Part shown: one piece after another, positions 43,122-52,825 of the stretch | Layout: each line of letters starts with the position of its first letter | Position numbering within the stretch: position 1 is the first letter of the stretch | Assembly: GCA_910584865.1 (NCBI GenBank) | Contig: CAJUCE010000003.1 | Coordinates: 124,001 to 188,000, forward strand | Reading direction: 5' to 3' | Length of the DNA stretch: 64,000 bases | Source: an uncultured Acetatifactor sp. | GTDB taxonomy: Bacteria > Bacillota > Clostridia > Lachnospirales > Lachnospiraceae | Position numbers and translations under genes: made by a program | The notes under the pieces: generated by a model | Database searches by the model: none | The model's input: only the letters and a program-made list of their open reading frames with translations | What the model was told of the DNA's origin: nothing

Positions 43122-46100
43122 AGTTCCGGAGGATGCCGGCTATTTTCCCATTGTCCATCTCCTGCATCAGCCCCTGCTTCAGGCACGCCTGAAGCCCATA
43201 ACCCACCACATTCTCTATCACATTTCCCAGTCTGGAGAATCCGAACTTCTTCGCAGTCTCCCGAACCAGGTCAGGACGCTCCATTGCGCCCTGCTCCCGG
43301 AGCACTTCCAATGCGGCGTTCTGTATCTCCCGGGAGGGAACATCGTCCATGCTCCGTCTGCCGTCCTCATCCCCGCCCACCCGGTATATCGCATATTCGT
43401 CGGGATTCTGCTCCTTCTTCCAGTAGAATTCCCTGTCTTCTTCCCTGGTGACGGTCATCTCCTCCTTCTCCAGGACAGCCGAAAAAATACCTTCCACTCT
43501 GGCACCTGTCCTGCTGATTCCAAAGGCCCCCAAGACCTTTCGCAGCAGCAGCTTCCTGCTCACCGGCGCTTCCTTCTCCAGAACCGTCTTCACCACCCTG
43601 GTGATTTTTTTCCGGTTCTCCGGCAGGTAAAAATCATCCGGCGAACCTGCAGGCTCGACTAGTGCGCTCTCATAAGCCCTCGCCGCTGTCTCCTGCGCCT
43701 CCTCCCGTTCCATCTGCTGAAAAGCCTCAAAGCAGACCGGTGGCTGCGGCACGGCCTTTTTCTCCGGCTCCCGGGACCGGGATGCGTTCTCCAGTCCCTG
43801 TCTGATGTGGGCAAGCACCCTGGACGGGTCATCCACCCAGTCCAATGTCCAGACGCGCATCACATTCCACCCCAGTCCCTCCAGTACTTCAGGCTGTAAG
43901 AGGAACCGGTCTCTGGCTGTGGCAGCTTCCCTGCAGTTTTCTCCGTCTAACAAAAGCCCCAGCAGATACCGCTCCCTGTCCTCCGGATCCACGATGCCCA
44001 TATCCATCTTGAACGCGGAACAGCCGATATTGCATTTCACTTCGTATCCCAGGCCTCTCACTGCATCCGCAATGTCCTGCACCAGAAAATCTTCTTTTTT
44101 TACCAAAGTATCCGCCCGCTGCGCCAACGCGCTCCTGCCTCTCTCGGCGAATTCCAGAAAGCCTTTCAGCCCTGCCAGACCCTCCGCCCTGGTCCGCGTC
44201 AGGTCAATCTGCTCCGGCCGCAGCACGGAATAGACAATCATAGATTTCCTGGCTCTGGTAATCGCCACATTCAGACGGCGCCATCCGCCTTCCCGGTTCA
44301 GGGGTCCGAAGTTCATGGACACATTTCCCTCCGCATCCGGTCCGTATCCCACGGAAAATAAGATGACATCCCGCTCGTCACCCTGGACATTTTCCAGGTT
44401 TTTGATAAAGACAGGTTCCCTGGAATTTCGGTCAAATTCCTCCAGTTCGGGATGTTTCCTGAATTCCTCGAACAGCATATCGTCGATGAGGTTCTGTTGG
44501 GCGGAGCTGAAAGCCACCACCCCGATGCTGTCCCCGCGCAGCGTCTCGTCCTTCAGCCTGCGCAGCACCTCCGCCACAATGGCCCGGGCCTCCGCCTTAT
44601 TCTGCTTTGTCTTTCCCTTATCGTAGAATCCTTCCGGGCGGATCAGCCTCACTTCCGATACCAGGTCCGCAGGGGAAGGGAATGTATAGAGCCGGTTGTC
44701 GTAATATTTCATGTTGCTGTAGGCAATCAGGCTCTCGTGGCGGGAGCGATAATGCCATTTCAAAGACTCCTGTGGCATGGAAACGGCCAGACAGTCGTCG
44801 AGAAGGCTCTCCAGATCTTCCTGCTCCCCGTTCTCCTCATCCACCCGGTTGGAGGAAAAGAAGTTGGTGGGCGGAAGCTGTTTGGGGTCTCCCACCACAA
44901 CCACACTTTCCCCTCTGGCGATGGTTCCCACGGCCTCACTGGTGGGCAATTGGGAGGCTTCGTCGAAAATCACCAGGTCAAATTTGGGGAAGGAAGGGTC
45001 TATGTACTGGGCCACGGAGATTGGGCTCATCAGCATACAGGGGCAGAGCTTGCGGAGCAGGGCGGGAATCTGGTCAAACAGCTTCCGCAGGGACAACTGG
45101 CGCCCGTTGCTGCGAATCGCCTTCTTCAGGATGCCCAGTTCGGAAGTAGCGGCACTGGCACCCCCGGAAACCGGAACCTGGGCCGACAGCCTGGCTGCCA
45201 GTTCCTGTACGGTCAGCCTCTGGTAAAGGGAAAGGGTCTCCCGGTACCGGGCAATCTCGTCCCCGTACTGTTTCCCATGAAAATCAGCAAGCCGTCTGTC
45301 TCCCGCAATGGTTCCCAGTGCCAGCCCGTAATACAGGCTTCCCGTGAAAGCGTCCTGAATGTCCGCCCCGGTGACCCGGCCGGACTTGTAAGCCTCGCTC
45401 ACTGTCCCCAGTCCGTTCTCCCGAAGCGCCGCATCCGCCTGATTGAAAAGCGTTTTGCTGCGCAGTTCTTCCAAGTGGCCGGCGTATCTCTCAAGGGTCC
45501 GGCGCAGGGTTTCGAGCCACAGCTCCTCCTTACGGCCTGTCTCCCGGAGTGCCCGGCTGTCCGTAAATGTGCTCTCCCCGGCTGCCTGCATTCCGCTTCC
45601 GTTTCCTGTTCTGCCTGCTCCGCTTTCCGCAATATCATACATTTCTGCCGCAGCGGTTCCCGTCGTGTCAGTCGTGGCTCCCGCCCTGCCGCTTCCCGTT
45701 CTGCCGGTCACGGATTCCGTCACGCTGCTTCCTCTCCCGGTCACATCCTCTATATGCCATTTTTCCAAAAATGCATCCAAGCACTTTCGAAATTCCGTCA
45801 GCTCCCTCACATGCCCTGTCAGCGCCCCTTCCTCTCCCCGGAGGACGGCTTCCTTAACGGCCTTTCTGTCCCCGTCCCGGAAAAGAGCACAGCCTGCCTC
45901 CAGAGCGGCAGTTTTATCCAAAGCGGCCTCCAGTGCACCCCAGTCCGTGGATACGCCGAAAAACAATCCTGCCGTCAGCTCGGTGAGTTGGGGCGGAGTC
46001 TCCTGAATTTCCCGTTTTCCGGCTTCCAACAGGCCCAATGCCTCGTAAAAGCCGGGCATCCGGTCTTTGGTGACGGTTTCCGGTTTCCTGGCGTAGAGCC

Positions 46101-49100
46101 GCAGCTCCTTCACCAGACGGTTCTGTTCCAGCGCTCTGGGCAGGAACCATTTGCCCTCTGCCTGTTTCCACCGCAGGGCCGCCTGCCCTGCCGCATAGCT
46201 AAAGACCGCCGGTTCAAACTGTTCCTCCAACAGGGCATGCCTGCTGTTATATGCTTTTCCGGCCTCCGCCAGTCTCCGAAGCCTCTCCTCCGCCTGCGCA
46301 TAATTGGGAGCTTCCAACAGCCGCGTCAGCACCCCGCCGGGCATCACGGCAGCGCCTGCCACTGTCAGCAGCATCTCCGCCGTCTGCCTGCTTTTATCCG
46401 CAATGCCTCCGGCCCAGTGGAAAAGGGCTTCCTGATGGGGCAGGGCCTGAGTGCATTTCTCAAATATTTCCTTCAGTTCTTCCCGCAGCTGCTCCCGCAG
46501 TTCCAGGGAGTAGGTAAGCCCCTCATACCCAGCCAACGGATGCTGCGCATATACCCCGATCTCCTCGATTGCCACCTTGTACTGGCGAATCAGCTCCTCC
46601 CACTTTTCGATGCGTCCCCTGTCCGCCCCGGAGAGTGTCTTTTTGTCAAAAGGAATCCTGCCCCGCAGCCCTTTATGCCGCTCATAGCGTTCGATGGCTT
46701 CATAGAGGGAGCAGCCGTACTCCCTTCTCTGATGCAGCGCCTCTATGACGGCATTCAGCTCCGTTCTCAAACCGTGGATCCGCTCTGCAGTCCGAAGGTA
46801 CTCCTCCGGCGCCTTGATGCGTCCCACTTCCAAAGTCTTTTCCAGTCTGGACAGAACCGTGCCCTTATTGGTCTTGTTGGAATGAAGCTCCAGGCAGAAA
46901 GGTGCCAGGCCAATGCCCTCCAGTCTCTTCTGCACCACATTGAGGGCAGCCATTTTCTCCGCCACAAACAGTACGGATTTTCCCTGATAGAGCGCATTGG
47001 CAATCATATTGGTGATGGTCTGGGACTTGCCGGTGCCCGGCGGCCCGTGAAGCACAAAGCTCTGCCCTGCCGCCGCAGCCGCGATGGCCGCCATCTGGGA
47101 GGAATCCGCGCTCATGGGAACCGCCATGTCCGCCGGAGAAAGTTCCGCGTCCAGGTTATCCGGCGTAATCCTCCATTCCCCCACGTCCCAGTTCATACGG
47201 CCTTCTATCAGACTGGAAACCACCTTGTTCTGCGCTATCTCCTCCATCCGGCTGCGCAGATCGTTCCACATCACAAACTGTCCGAAGGAAAACAGCCCCA
47301 GATACGCCGCCTCCTCCACATTCCACCGCCGCTGCGCCATAACAGCCTGCCTGAAGGTGTGGAATACCAGGCGCAAATCCACGCCCTGCTCGTCCTCCGG
47401 GAGGGGATCCAGTCCATCGATTACGATGCCGTAGTCCTGTTGTAAAAACGCAAGCAAAGTGACGTTCATCCGAATCTCTTCCTGCCTGCTGCGGATGATA
47501 TATCCCCGGCTGCGCACGCTTCTCACAATGTCCACAGGCACAAGCACCAACGGCGCATATCTGGCCTTCTCCGATACGTCGCTCTCATACCATCGCAGAA
47601 ATCCCAGGGCCAGAAACAGCGTATTGGCTCCGTTTTCCTCCATGCTCATCCTGGCGGAACGGTAAAGCCCCTTCAGGCGTACCTCCAGTTCCGCAGGCCC
47701 TAAGAAAGTGCGAAGGCGGTTGCTCTTAAATTCCTGGGCAGCGATATTCCGAATTAGATTTAAATCCGTCTCCTCCTCAAATATCCGGAAATCCCGCCGG
47801 GTTCCGGTCCACTCGGAGGGAATCTCCAGAATCTGGAAATCTGTGCCGCCGGACAGCCGGTCCTCCAGTTCGCAGAGGTCCGCCGTCATCAGCTGAAAGG
47901 CGTTCTTGGTCAGGCGGAAATTCAGAAGCGCGTTGCGGAGGCTGAAATCCAGGAGCTTCCGCTCCCACAGTTTCTGCTTCGTCAGCCCCTCCGGATTGCC
48001 CTCCGTTACGCGCCCCATCAGGGACTGGTCCAGTGCCGCCGGAGCCGCATATGCAGGCGAAGAATTCTCCGTCTCTGCCTCCGCCTGCTCCATTCTGTCC
48101 TGCTCCGTAAGCTGCAGCGGGATGGGACGGATACCGCTGCCCCTGGAACGTCTGATATCTATCACATACCTGAATTTATCCGGCGTCTGGAAATGTCTCC
48201 TGCCGCAGTCCAGTGCCCCGTCAAAGTCCACATTTTTACCCGATGTAAATAATGTACATTCCACCAGAAGCATTTCTTCCGCACCGGGCGTCATCCTCTT
48301 CTCCAGGGCAGAGAGATCATCCACCACGCAGTCCGGAAAAGTATTCTCCTCCAGCCAACAGCCCCCGAAAGCATGTCCCTGCAGGAAAACCTGAAGGGGA
48401 TGAAGCCCCACCGCCTCCAGGCAGGCCGCATACAGCAGCGACAGATCCAGGCAGGTTCCCTGCTTCTGTTCCAGTACGGCATGGGCCATCCTGACCCTCT
48501 GCCCTGTCTTCTCAAAACTGGCAGGGGGATTGTTGTAGATAATATTTTCCTGGCGCAGGGCCTCGTAGACAGCCCCCATCTGCAGTTTGACATTGTTGGG
48601 ATTCCGGCTCTGGTAACCGGTGAAGGAGGGGTTCCCGGTCCAGTTCTTCAGCACCTCAGACGCATGCTGAATCACTTTCGCAATCACGGGATGGTTGGGC
48701 GTCACAAAAGCGGCTATGAGCTCCGGCATACCGAGCCCGCCGTTCCACTGATCCGCGGCCTGCAGCTCTATCTCCCTTTCCAGGAAACAGAGCCTTTCCT
48801 CCTTCCGGCACACCTCCACGGTAACTACGCCCAACAGCTTTTCCGTCAGGGAGAACAGGTATTCCGTCCTTAAATGAATCCGCACCGGGGAGATTTCCAC
48901 GGATTCCCCCGCGGGAATCTCCCCGATAAAATAATGGTATTCCCTGGCAAAGTCCGGTTCGAAACGAATCCGCACATTCAGTTCCGGCAAAGCCTCCTCC
49001 GTCTCGTTCCTGACAATCAGGTTCCGTATTATGGGAACATAATTCTGCTGCATGGCAAAATTAATGGCTCCGGCAAAATTCCCGTCAATGCTTACTCTGT

Positions 49101-49107
49101 AGCTCAT
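43096..49107 (-). CDS. Giant transglutaminase-DUF4011-SF1 helicase-endonuclease-DUF3320 protein
   Basis: 2003 residues from ATG 49107 (GGAGGAAGAG upstream; a longer frame begins at TTG). Domains in order: N-terminal beta-rich part; transglutaminase-like domain with Cys219 (KQGTCLDLSLLYAACLEAV), His245 (GHAFGGCW) and Asp263/264; DUF4011 (about 375-670; KLWERKLLDFSLRNALLNF); SF1 helicase with Walker A at 688-695 (HGPPGTGKSQTITNM), Walker B near 1380 (IFDEASQLP), GDPKQLPP and RRLNVAITRARKSM; a Vsr/MTES_1575-like PD-(D/E)XK domain (FKMDMGIVDPEDRERYLLGL, then QPEVLEGLGWNVMRVW); and a C-terminal DUF3320 region. Residues about 1115-1190 are a Ser/Thr/Gly-rich insertion. It is probably a nucleic-acid translocase/nuclease; a defence or repair role is inference. 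Confidence 0.9.
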   Translation of the reverse strand: MSYRVSIDGNFAGAINFAMQQNYVPIIRNLIVRNETEEALPELNVRIRFEPDFAREYHYFIGEIPAGESVEISPVRIHLRTEYLFSLTEKLLGVVTVEVCRKEERLCFLEREIELQAADQWNGGLGMPELIAAFVTPNHPVIAKVIQHASEVLKNWTGNPSFTGYQSRNPNNVKLQMGAVYEALRQENIIYNNPPASFEKTGQRVRMAHAVLEQKQGTCLDLSLLYAACLEAVGLHPLQVFLQGHAFGGCWLEENTFPDCVVDDLSALEKRMTPGAEEMLLVECTLFTSGKNVDFDGALDCGRRHFQTPDKFRYVIDIRRSRGSGIRPIPLQLTEQDRMEQAEAETENSSPAYAAPAALDQSLMGRVTEGNPEGLTKQKLWERKLLDFSLRNALLNFRLTKNAFQLMTADLCELEDRLSGGTDFQILEIPSEWTGTRRDFRIFEEETDLNLIRNIAAQEFKSNRLRTFLGPAELEVRLKGLYRSARMSMEENGANTLFLALGFLRWYESDVSEKARYAPLVLVPVDIVRSVRSRGYIIRSRQEEIRMNVTLLAFLQQDYGIVIDGLDPLPEDEQGVDLRLVFHTFRQAVMAQRRWNVEEAAYLGLFSFGQFVMWNDLRSRMEEIAQNKVVSSLIEGRMNWDVGEWRITPDNLDAELSPADMAVPMSADSSQMAAIAAAAAGQSFVLHGPPGTGKSQTITNMIANALYQGKSVLFVAEKMAALNVVQKRLEGIGLAPFCLELHSNKTNKGTVLSRLEKTLEVGRIKAPEEYLRTAERIHGLRTELNAVIEALHQRREYGCSLYEAIERYERHKGLRGRIPFDKKTLSGADRGRIEKWEELIRQYKVAIEEIGVYAQHPLAGYEGLTYSLELREQLREELKEIFEKCTQALPHQEALFHWAGGIADKSRQTAEMLLTVAGAAVMPGGVLTRLLEAPNYAQAEERLRRLAEAGKAYNSRHALLEEQFEPAVFSYAAGQAALRWKQAEGKWFLPRALEQNRLVKELRLYARKPETVTKDRMPGFYEALGLLEAGKREIQETPPQLTELTAGLFFGVSTDWGALEAALDKTAALEAGCALFRDGDRKAVKEAVLRGEEGALTGHVRELTEFRKCLDAFLEKWHIEDVTGRGSSVTESVTGRTGSGRAGATTDTTGTAAAEMYDIAESGAGRTGNGSGMQAAGESTFTDSRALRETGRKEELWLETLRRTLERYAGHLEELRSKTLFNQADAALRENGLGTVSEAYKSGRVTGADIQDAFTGSLYYGLALGTIAGDRRLADFHGKQYGDEIARYRETLSLYQRLTVQELAARLSAQVPVSGGASAATSELGILKKAIRSNGRQLSLRKLFDQIPALLRKLCPCMLMSPISVAQYIDPSFPKFDLVIFDEASQLPTSEAVGTIARGESVVVVGDPKQLPPTNFFSSNRVDEENGEQEDLESLLDDCLAVSMPQESLKWHYRSRHESLIAYSNMKYYDNRLYTFPSPADLVSEVRLIRPEGFYDKGKTKQNKAEARAIVAEVLRRLKDETLRGDSIGVVAFSSAQQNLIDDMLFEEFRKHPELEEFDRNSREPVFIKNLENVQGDERDVILFSVGYGPDAEGNVSMNFGPLNREGGWRRLNVAITRARKSMIVYSVLRPEQIDLTRTRAEGLAGLKGFLEFAERGRSALAQRADTLVKKEDFLVQDIADAVRGLGYEVKCNIGCSAFKMDMGIVDPEDRERYLLGLLLDGENCREAATARDRFLLQPEVLEGLGWNVMRVWTLDWVDDPSRVLAHIRQGLENASRSREPEKKAVPQPPVCFEAFQQMEREEAQETAARAYESALVEPAGSPDDFYLPENRKKITRVVKTVLEKEAPVSRKLLLRKVLGAFGISRTGARVEGIFSAVLEKEEMTVTREEDREFYWKKEQNPDEYAIYRVGGDEDGRRSMDDVPSREIQNAALEVLREQGAMERPDLVRETAKKFGFSRLGNVIENVVGYGLQACLKQGLMQEMDNGKIAGILRNFKAAESEK

Positions 49108-49189
49108 GCTCTTCCTCCACAAGGTATCTCATTCCGCCTGTTCTGCCCCAGGCTGCAGGTTTATTACGGCAGCTCCCTGCCTATGACCG

Positions 49190-49291
49190 TTAAATAATTT
49201 CTTTTGCCATAAACAGAACATGTCCGCAGTCTGCAAACCCGTTTTTCCGGTAAAAACCAGGAGCAGGCGCGTATTTATTAATCATGTCCAT
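49190..49291 (-). pseudogene. C-terminal fragment of a GNAT acetyltransferase gene
   Basis: A 33-codon frame (ATG 49291 with AAAGGAG three nt upstream) reading PAPGFYRKNGFADCGHVLFM, then AKEII and stop. This is the last strand-helix part of a GNAT acetyltransferase; the acetyl-CoA-binding region is gone. It lies between the giant helicase gene and the DUF2200 gene and is read as a deletion remnant. Confidence 0.6.
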
Positions 49292-49350
49292 GTTCTCCTT
49301 TGATTTTTCTGTCTTACCATTGTTCTGCTCCGCTGTAAATCGCAGACAGC

Positions 49351-49749
49351 TCAAGGCTTCCGCAGAATCTTATCCATGGGCTTCCCTTTGGCCAACTCGT
49401 CCACCAGTTTGTCCAGGTAGCGGATTTCCTGCATCAGGGGTTCCTCGATGTCCTCCACCCTTACCCCGCAGACCACCCCCTTAATCAGTTTCCTGTTTTC
49501 ATTTAATGCCGGAGCATTCCGGAAGAAATCCCCGTAGGAAACCGCTCCTTGCGCCATACCGTCCAGTTCCTCCTGGCTGTAGCCGGTCAGCCACCGCGTC
49601 ACCTGGTCAACCTCTTCTCTTGTGCGGCCTTTTTTCTCTGCTTTGGTCACAAGAAGGTGATAGACCTTTTGAAAATCCATCTGGTATACTTTTTCGTTTG
49701 ACATTTTTGAAATAAACTCCTCTATTTTCTGAATTTTATCTTCTTCCAT
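49351..49749 (-). CDS. DUF2200 family protein
   Basis: A 132-residue protein. From about residue 20 it matches DUF2200: VYQMDFQKVYHLLVTKAEKK, GRTREEVDQVTRWLTGYSQE, PALNENRKLIKGVVCGVRVE, IEEPLMQEIRYLDKLVDELA. The family is widespread, cytosolic and of unknown function. The start at 49749 has AAAGGA directly adjacent, so it is not well defined. It follows the DUF1905 gene by 26 nt on the same strand. Confidence 0.9.
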   Translation of the reverse strand: MEEDKIQKIEEFISKMSNEKVYQMDFQKVYHLLVTKAEKKGRTREEVDQVTRWLTGYSQEELDGMAQGAVSYGDFFRNAPALNENRKLIKGVVCGVRVEDIEEPLMQEIRYLDKLVDELAKGKPMDKILRKP

Positions 49750-49775
49750 TCCTTTAAATTTGAACGCCCCTGCCC

Positions 49776-50063
49776 TTATTCCCGCTCCGCCACCGTAACC
49801 CGCACCTTATCTCCCGGCTGCTTCCCTATTTTAGCACGGATATCCTTGCGCAGGCCCAGAATGTAGCAGATGCTTCCATCTCCGTTTCGGACGCCCATAT
49901 TCACAATACTGCCTTCATAAGGCTCCCCGTCAAAGGTGGCGTGGACCTTCACCCTGCCCCGCCCGAATTCCTTCCGGATATCGTAGGGAAAAATCACATA
50001 GGCGCCGCCTGTATCTCCTGCGCTGTAAACAAGAGATTCATATTCGTATCGTTTTTCGTTCAT
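49776..50063 (-). CDS. DUF1905 domain protein
   Basis: A 95-residue protein from ATG 50063 (MNEKRYEYESLVYSAGDTGG). Core AYVIFPYDIRKEFGRGRVKV and YEGSIVNMGVRNGDGSICYI, then KIGKQPGDKVRVTVAERE, match DUF1905, a small beta-barrel-like domain of unknown function. An in-frame ATG at 50162 would add 33 residues unlike the family and is not preferred. It probably forms an operon with the DUF2200 gene. Confidence 0.85.
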   Translation of the reverse strand: MNEKRYEYESLVYSAGDTGGAYVIFPYDIRKEFGRGRVKVHATFDGEPYEGSIVNMGVRNGDGSICYILGLRKDIRAKIGKQPGDKVRVTVAERE

Positions 50064-50541
50064 TCCTTGCCTTTCCCTTCCCACATACTGAAATTTCCTC
50101 TCCATCTCAAGACTACACACGGATCTCCTCTCTAACTTCCGGAAAGCCTCGTTAAATTTCATCTACGCCGAACAAAAGTGGAAAACGGAAGAAACATCCG
50201 GCCGCTTCATGCCGGCAATAATATCATTTTGCCACAGTTTCATGCGCGACGGCACATATGGAATCTAAATTTGTTCAATGTCTTTATGATTCAACATTGT
50301 ACCATATAAATACCAGAAAGGGAAAGAGTCTACAGATATTTATAGAAAAAGTTCCAGGCAAAAACGGAAATCTGATGCGTTTAGCCTGATCTAAAGCTGA
50401 TGATCATGAGCTGTCCACCCGGTGCCGCCGCGAGGTGTTTTCGTGCGCATTTTACACGAAAATCCCCGGATTACAAACACCAAAACAGGCTGCGCCTGCC
50501 CGTTTTGTGTGCATCCGATAAAAAGCATAAAATAACGCATA

Positions 50542-50570
50542 TTGAATTTCTAAGCAGATAATGTTATTAT
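50542..50570 (+). promoter_or_regulatory. Sigma-A promoter of the chemoreceptor gene
   Basis: TTGAAT (50542-50547), 17-nt spacer, TATTAT (50565-50570). Upstream, 50064-50541 holds no gene. It contains two hairpins: TTTTCGTG/CACGAAAA (50438-50462) and an imperfect CAAAACAGGC/GTTTTG arm pair (50481-50507). Confidence 0.7.
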
Positions 50571-50662
50571 ATAACATATGCAAAAAATAGATTCCGGCCA
50601 CTTTACTGCTTGGCCGTTCTATTTTGTCTAAAATACCGTCAACCGAAAGGAATATAGCAGTT

Positions 50663-52609
50663 ATGAAGTCAATCAAATCAAAAATCCAAGTCAGTATGCT
50701 TTCGGCAGTATTGGTCAGCGCAGTGCTGATTGGTGTGATCACGGCCTTTTTAAACGCCAGCGGAATTGATGATGTGATGACAAAGACACTGGGGCCTGCC
50801 ACACAGATGGCGGCAGATGCTGTGGAATGGCGGATGGGAAACTACTGGACAGCCCTCCAGGAAGCCGCCTCTTCTGATATTTTCAGAGAGTCCGACCCCA
50901 CCGCGCCGGAATTGGTTCCGGTAAGAGAGGATATCGCACAGCGTAACGGTTTCCTCTACACCGGCAAAATAGATGCCTCCGGTTTTTCGTCCACCGGCTA
51001 CAACTACGGCGAGGAAGATTATTTCCAGCAATGCAGGGCAACTATGGCGCCTTATATTTCCGACATCATGAATGACGGCGAACAGCTGATCTTTCTGTTG
51101 GAGGTTCCCATTATCACCGACGGCCGATTTGACGGCATAGTCTATGGCGGAATCAGCGCCGATTTTCTGTCGGACATTGTAATCAACCTTGCTATGGGCA
51201 GCAACGGCGTGGCCTATGTACTGGATCACAGAGGCAATGTCATCGGACACAGAGATCTTTCCGTGGTTGAGGAAGGTTCCAATATGATTGAAACCGCCAA
51301 AACCAATCCTGATGTGGCAGACGTGGCCGCTGTAAACCAACGCATGCTTGAGGGAGAAACCGGCTTCGGCACATACAATTTTTACGGGGACAATAAATTT
51401 GTAGGATTCGCCCCCATCGGCGGGAATCAGCAGTGGAGCATTGCCATTGAGACCAGTCAGCGAGAATTCAAATCCTCTCTGGATCGAAGCATCCTGTTGA
51501 CGGTTCTGGTGGTGGTTCTGGTGGTGATTGCAACCTTCCCCATAGCAGTCCTGGTGGGACATTCCATCTCCGGCCCCATCCGTTCCTGCGTTTCACGGTT
51601 GGAGAATCTGTCCGACGGCGATCTGCAGACACCCACCCCTGTGGTATCCTCCCGCGATGAAACCGCAAAGCTGACAAACGCCTTAAACACTACCATCCTG
51701 CGTCTGAATGATGTCGTTCAGGATGCCTCCCATCACCTGGGCAGGATGGCAGAGGGCGATTTCCGCGAAAATATGACCCGTACCTACTGGGGTGATTTTG
51801 TGACAATCGAGCAGTCTATCAAGGCAATTCATGGTTCCCTTAAGGACACGCTTTATCAAATGAGCCAGTCCGCCGGAACAGTGGCATCCAGCGCCGCAAA
51901 CGTATCCAACGGGGCGCAGGCTTTGAGCCAGGGCGCCACGGAGCAGGCCAGCGCCATCGGCGAACTGTCCGCCACTGCCGCAAGCATTGCGGATAATGCC
52001 CAGCAGACCGCGGCGGTTGCCGTGGAAGCCGGACAATATGTAGCCCAGGCAGGCGCACAGCTTGAAGTCAGCGTGGATTATGTCAAAGAATTAAGCACAG
52101 CCATGGAGAAGATTTCCAGTTCTTCCATAAAGATCCGCAAGATTATCGACACCATCGAAAATATTGCTTTCCAGACCAATATTTTGGCGTTGAATGCCGC
52201 TGTGGAGGCCAGTCGGGCAGGCAGTGCGGGCAAAGGCTTTGCGGTAGTTGCGGAAGAGGTACGCAGCCTTGCCTCCAAATCCGATGAGGCGGCCAAGGCT
52301 ACCAAGGAATTGATTGAGAGATCCATTTCCGCCGTCACAGAAGGCGAGCATCTGATGGGCATGGTGACGGACTCCCTGGACAAGACCAATTCCATTGCCG
52401 GAAATGTCACCATCAAAATGAACGCCATGGTAGAGGCAGTCGAGATTCAGACCGCTGCCATCTCCCAGATCACGGACGGCATTGACCAGATATCCTCCGT
52501 GGTTCAGAGCACCTCCTCTACATCGGTAGAAAGCGCTGCCACATCCCAGGAACTGTCGGAGCAGTCCCTGCTTATGAATAATCTGGTACACAAGTTCCGT
52601 TTAAGCTGA
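50663..52609 (+). CDS. Methyl-accepting chemotaxis protein with dCache-type sensor
   Basis: A 648-residue receptor from ATG 50663 (AAAGGAA upstream). TM1 is at about 10-32 (VSMLSAVLVSAVLIGVITAF), followed by a periplasmic-side Cache domain (DYFQQCRATMAPYISDIM, GVAYVLDHRGNVIGHRDLS, TGFGTYNFYGDNKFVGFAPI) and TM2 (about 277-299; SILLTVLVVVLVVIATFPIA). A HAMP domain (VGHSISGPIRSCVSRLENLS) and the MCP signalling coiled coil follow, with the hairpin tip IAFQTNILALNAAVEASRAG and GKGFAVVAEEVRSLA. It should relay a small-molecule signal to CheA/CheW; the ligand is unknown. No other chemotaxis genes are in the window. Confidence 0.93.
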   Translation: MKSIKSKIQVSMLSAVLVSAVLIGVITAFLNASGIDDVMTKTLGPATQMAADAVEWRMGNYWTALQEAASSDIFRESDPTAPELVPVREDIAQRNGFLYTGKIDASGFSSTGYNYGEEDYFQQCRATMAPYISDIMNDGEQLIFLLEVPIITDGRFDGIVYGGISADFLSDIVINLAMGSNGVAYVLDHRGNVIGHRDLSVVEEGSNMIETAKTNPDVADVAAVNQRMLEGETGFGTYNFYGDNKFVGFAPIGGNQQWSIAIETSQREFKSSLDRSILLTVLVVVLVVIATFPIAVLVGHSISGPIRSCVSRLENLSDGDLQTPTPVVSSRDETAKLTNALNTTILRLNDVVQDASHHLGRMAEGDFRENMTRTYWGDFVTIEQSIKAIHGSLKDTLYQMSQSAGTVASSAANVSNGAQALSQGATEQASAIGELSATAASIADNAQQTAAVAVEAGQYVAQAGAQLEVSVDYVKELSTAMEKISSSSIKIRKIIDTIENIAFQTNILALNAAVEASRAGSAGKGFAVVAEEVRSLASKSDEAAKATKELIERSISAVTEGEHLMGMVTDSLDKTNSIAGNVTIKMNAMVEAVEIQTAAISQITDGIDQISSVVQSTSSTSVESAATSQELSEQSLLMNNLVHKFRLS

Positions 52610-52825
52610 CGTTCAGCGCGGCATTTTTGTGCATTTTGGATAAGTTCCGGCCCGGGACTGTTGGAAAACGACACTCTTGTCACACCCGGCACATAACTGC
52701 GGCTTCCTATACGCCACAGTATCTGTCGGGTGGGCAGCTGTTTGCGTCTCTTTCTGATATTGGGGTGACTCCACCCCGTTTTCCGGCGGCCCCGGCTTTC
52801 ATATAAGCATCGTACCATCTATCCC

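Noticed and set aside
44452..47445. A 997-codon open frame on the plus strand opposite the giant helicase gene
   Set aside because: Antisense shadow of a high-GC coding region; no ribosome binding site, low-complexity His/Pro/Leu/Gln-rich text and no recognisable domain, whereas the minus-strand frame has intact helicase motifs.
50064..50662. Possible c-di-GMP riboswitch or sigma-28 promoter before the chemoreceptor gene
   Set aside because: Neither the GEMM core (GGGACGCAAAGCC-type) nor a TAAA-N15-GCCGATA arrangement is present; a sigma-A promoter explains the region.
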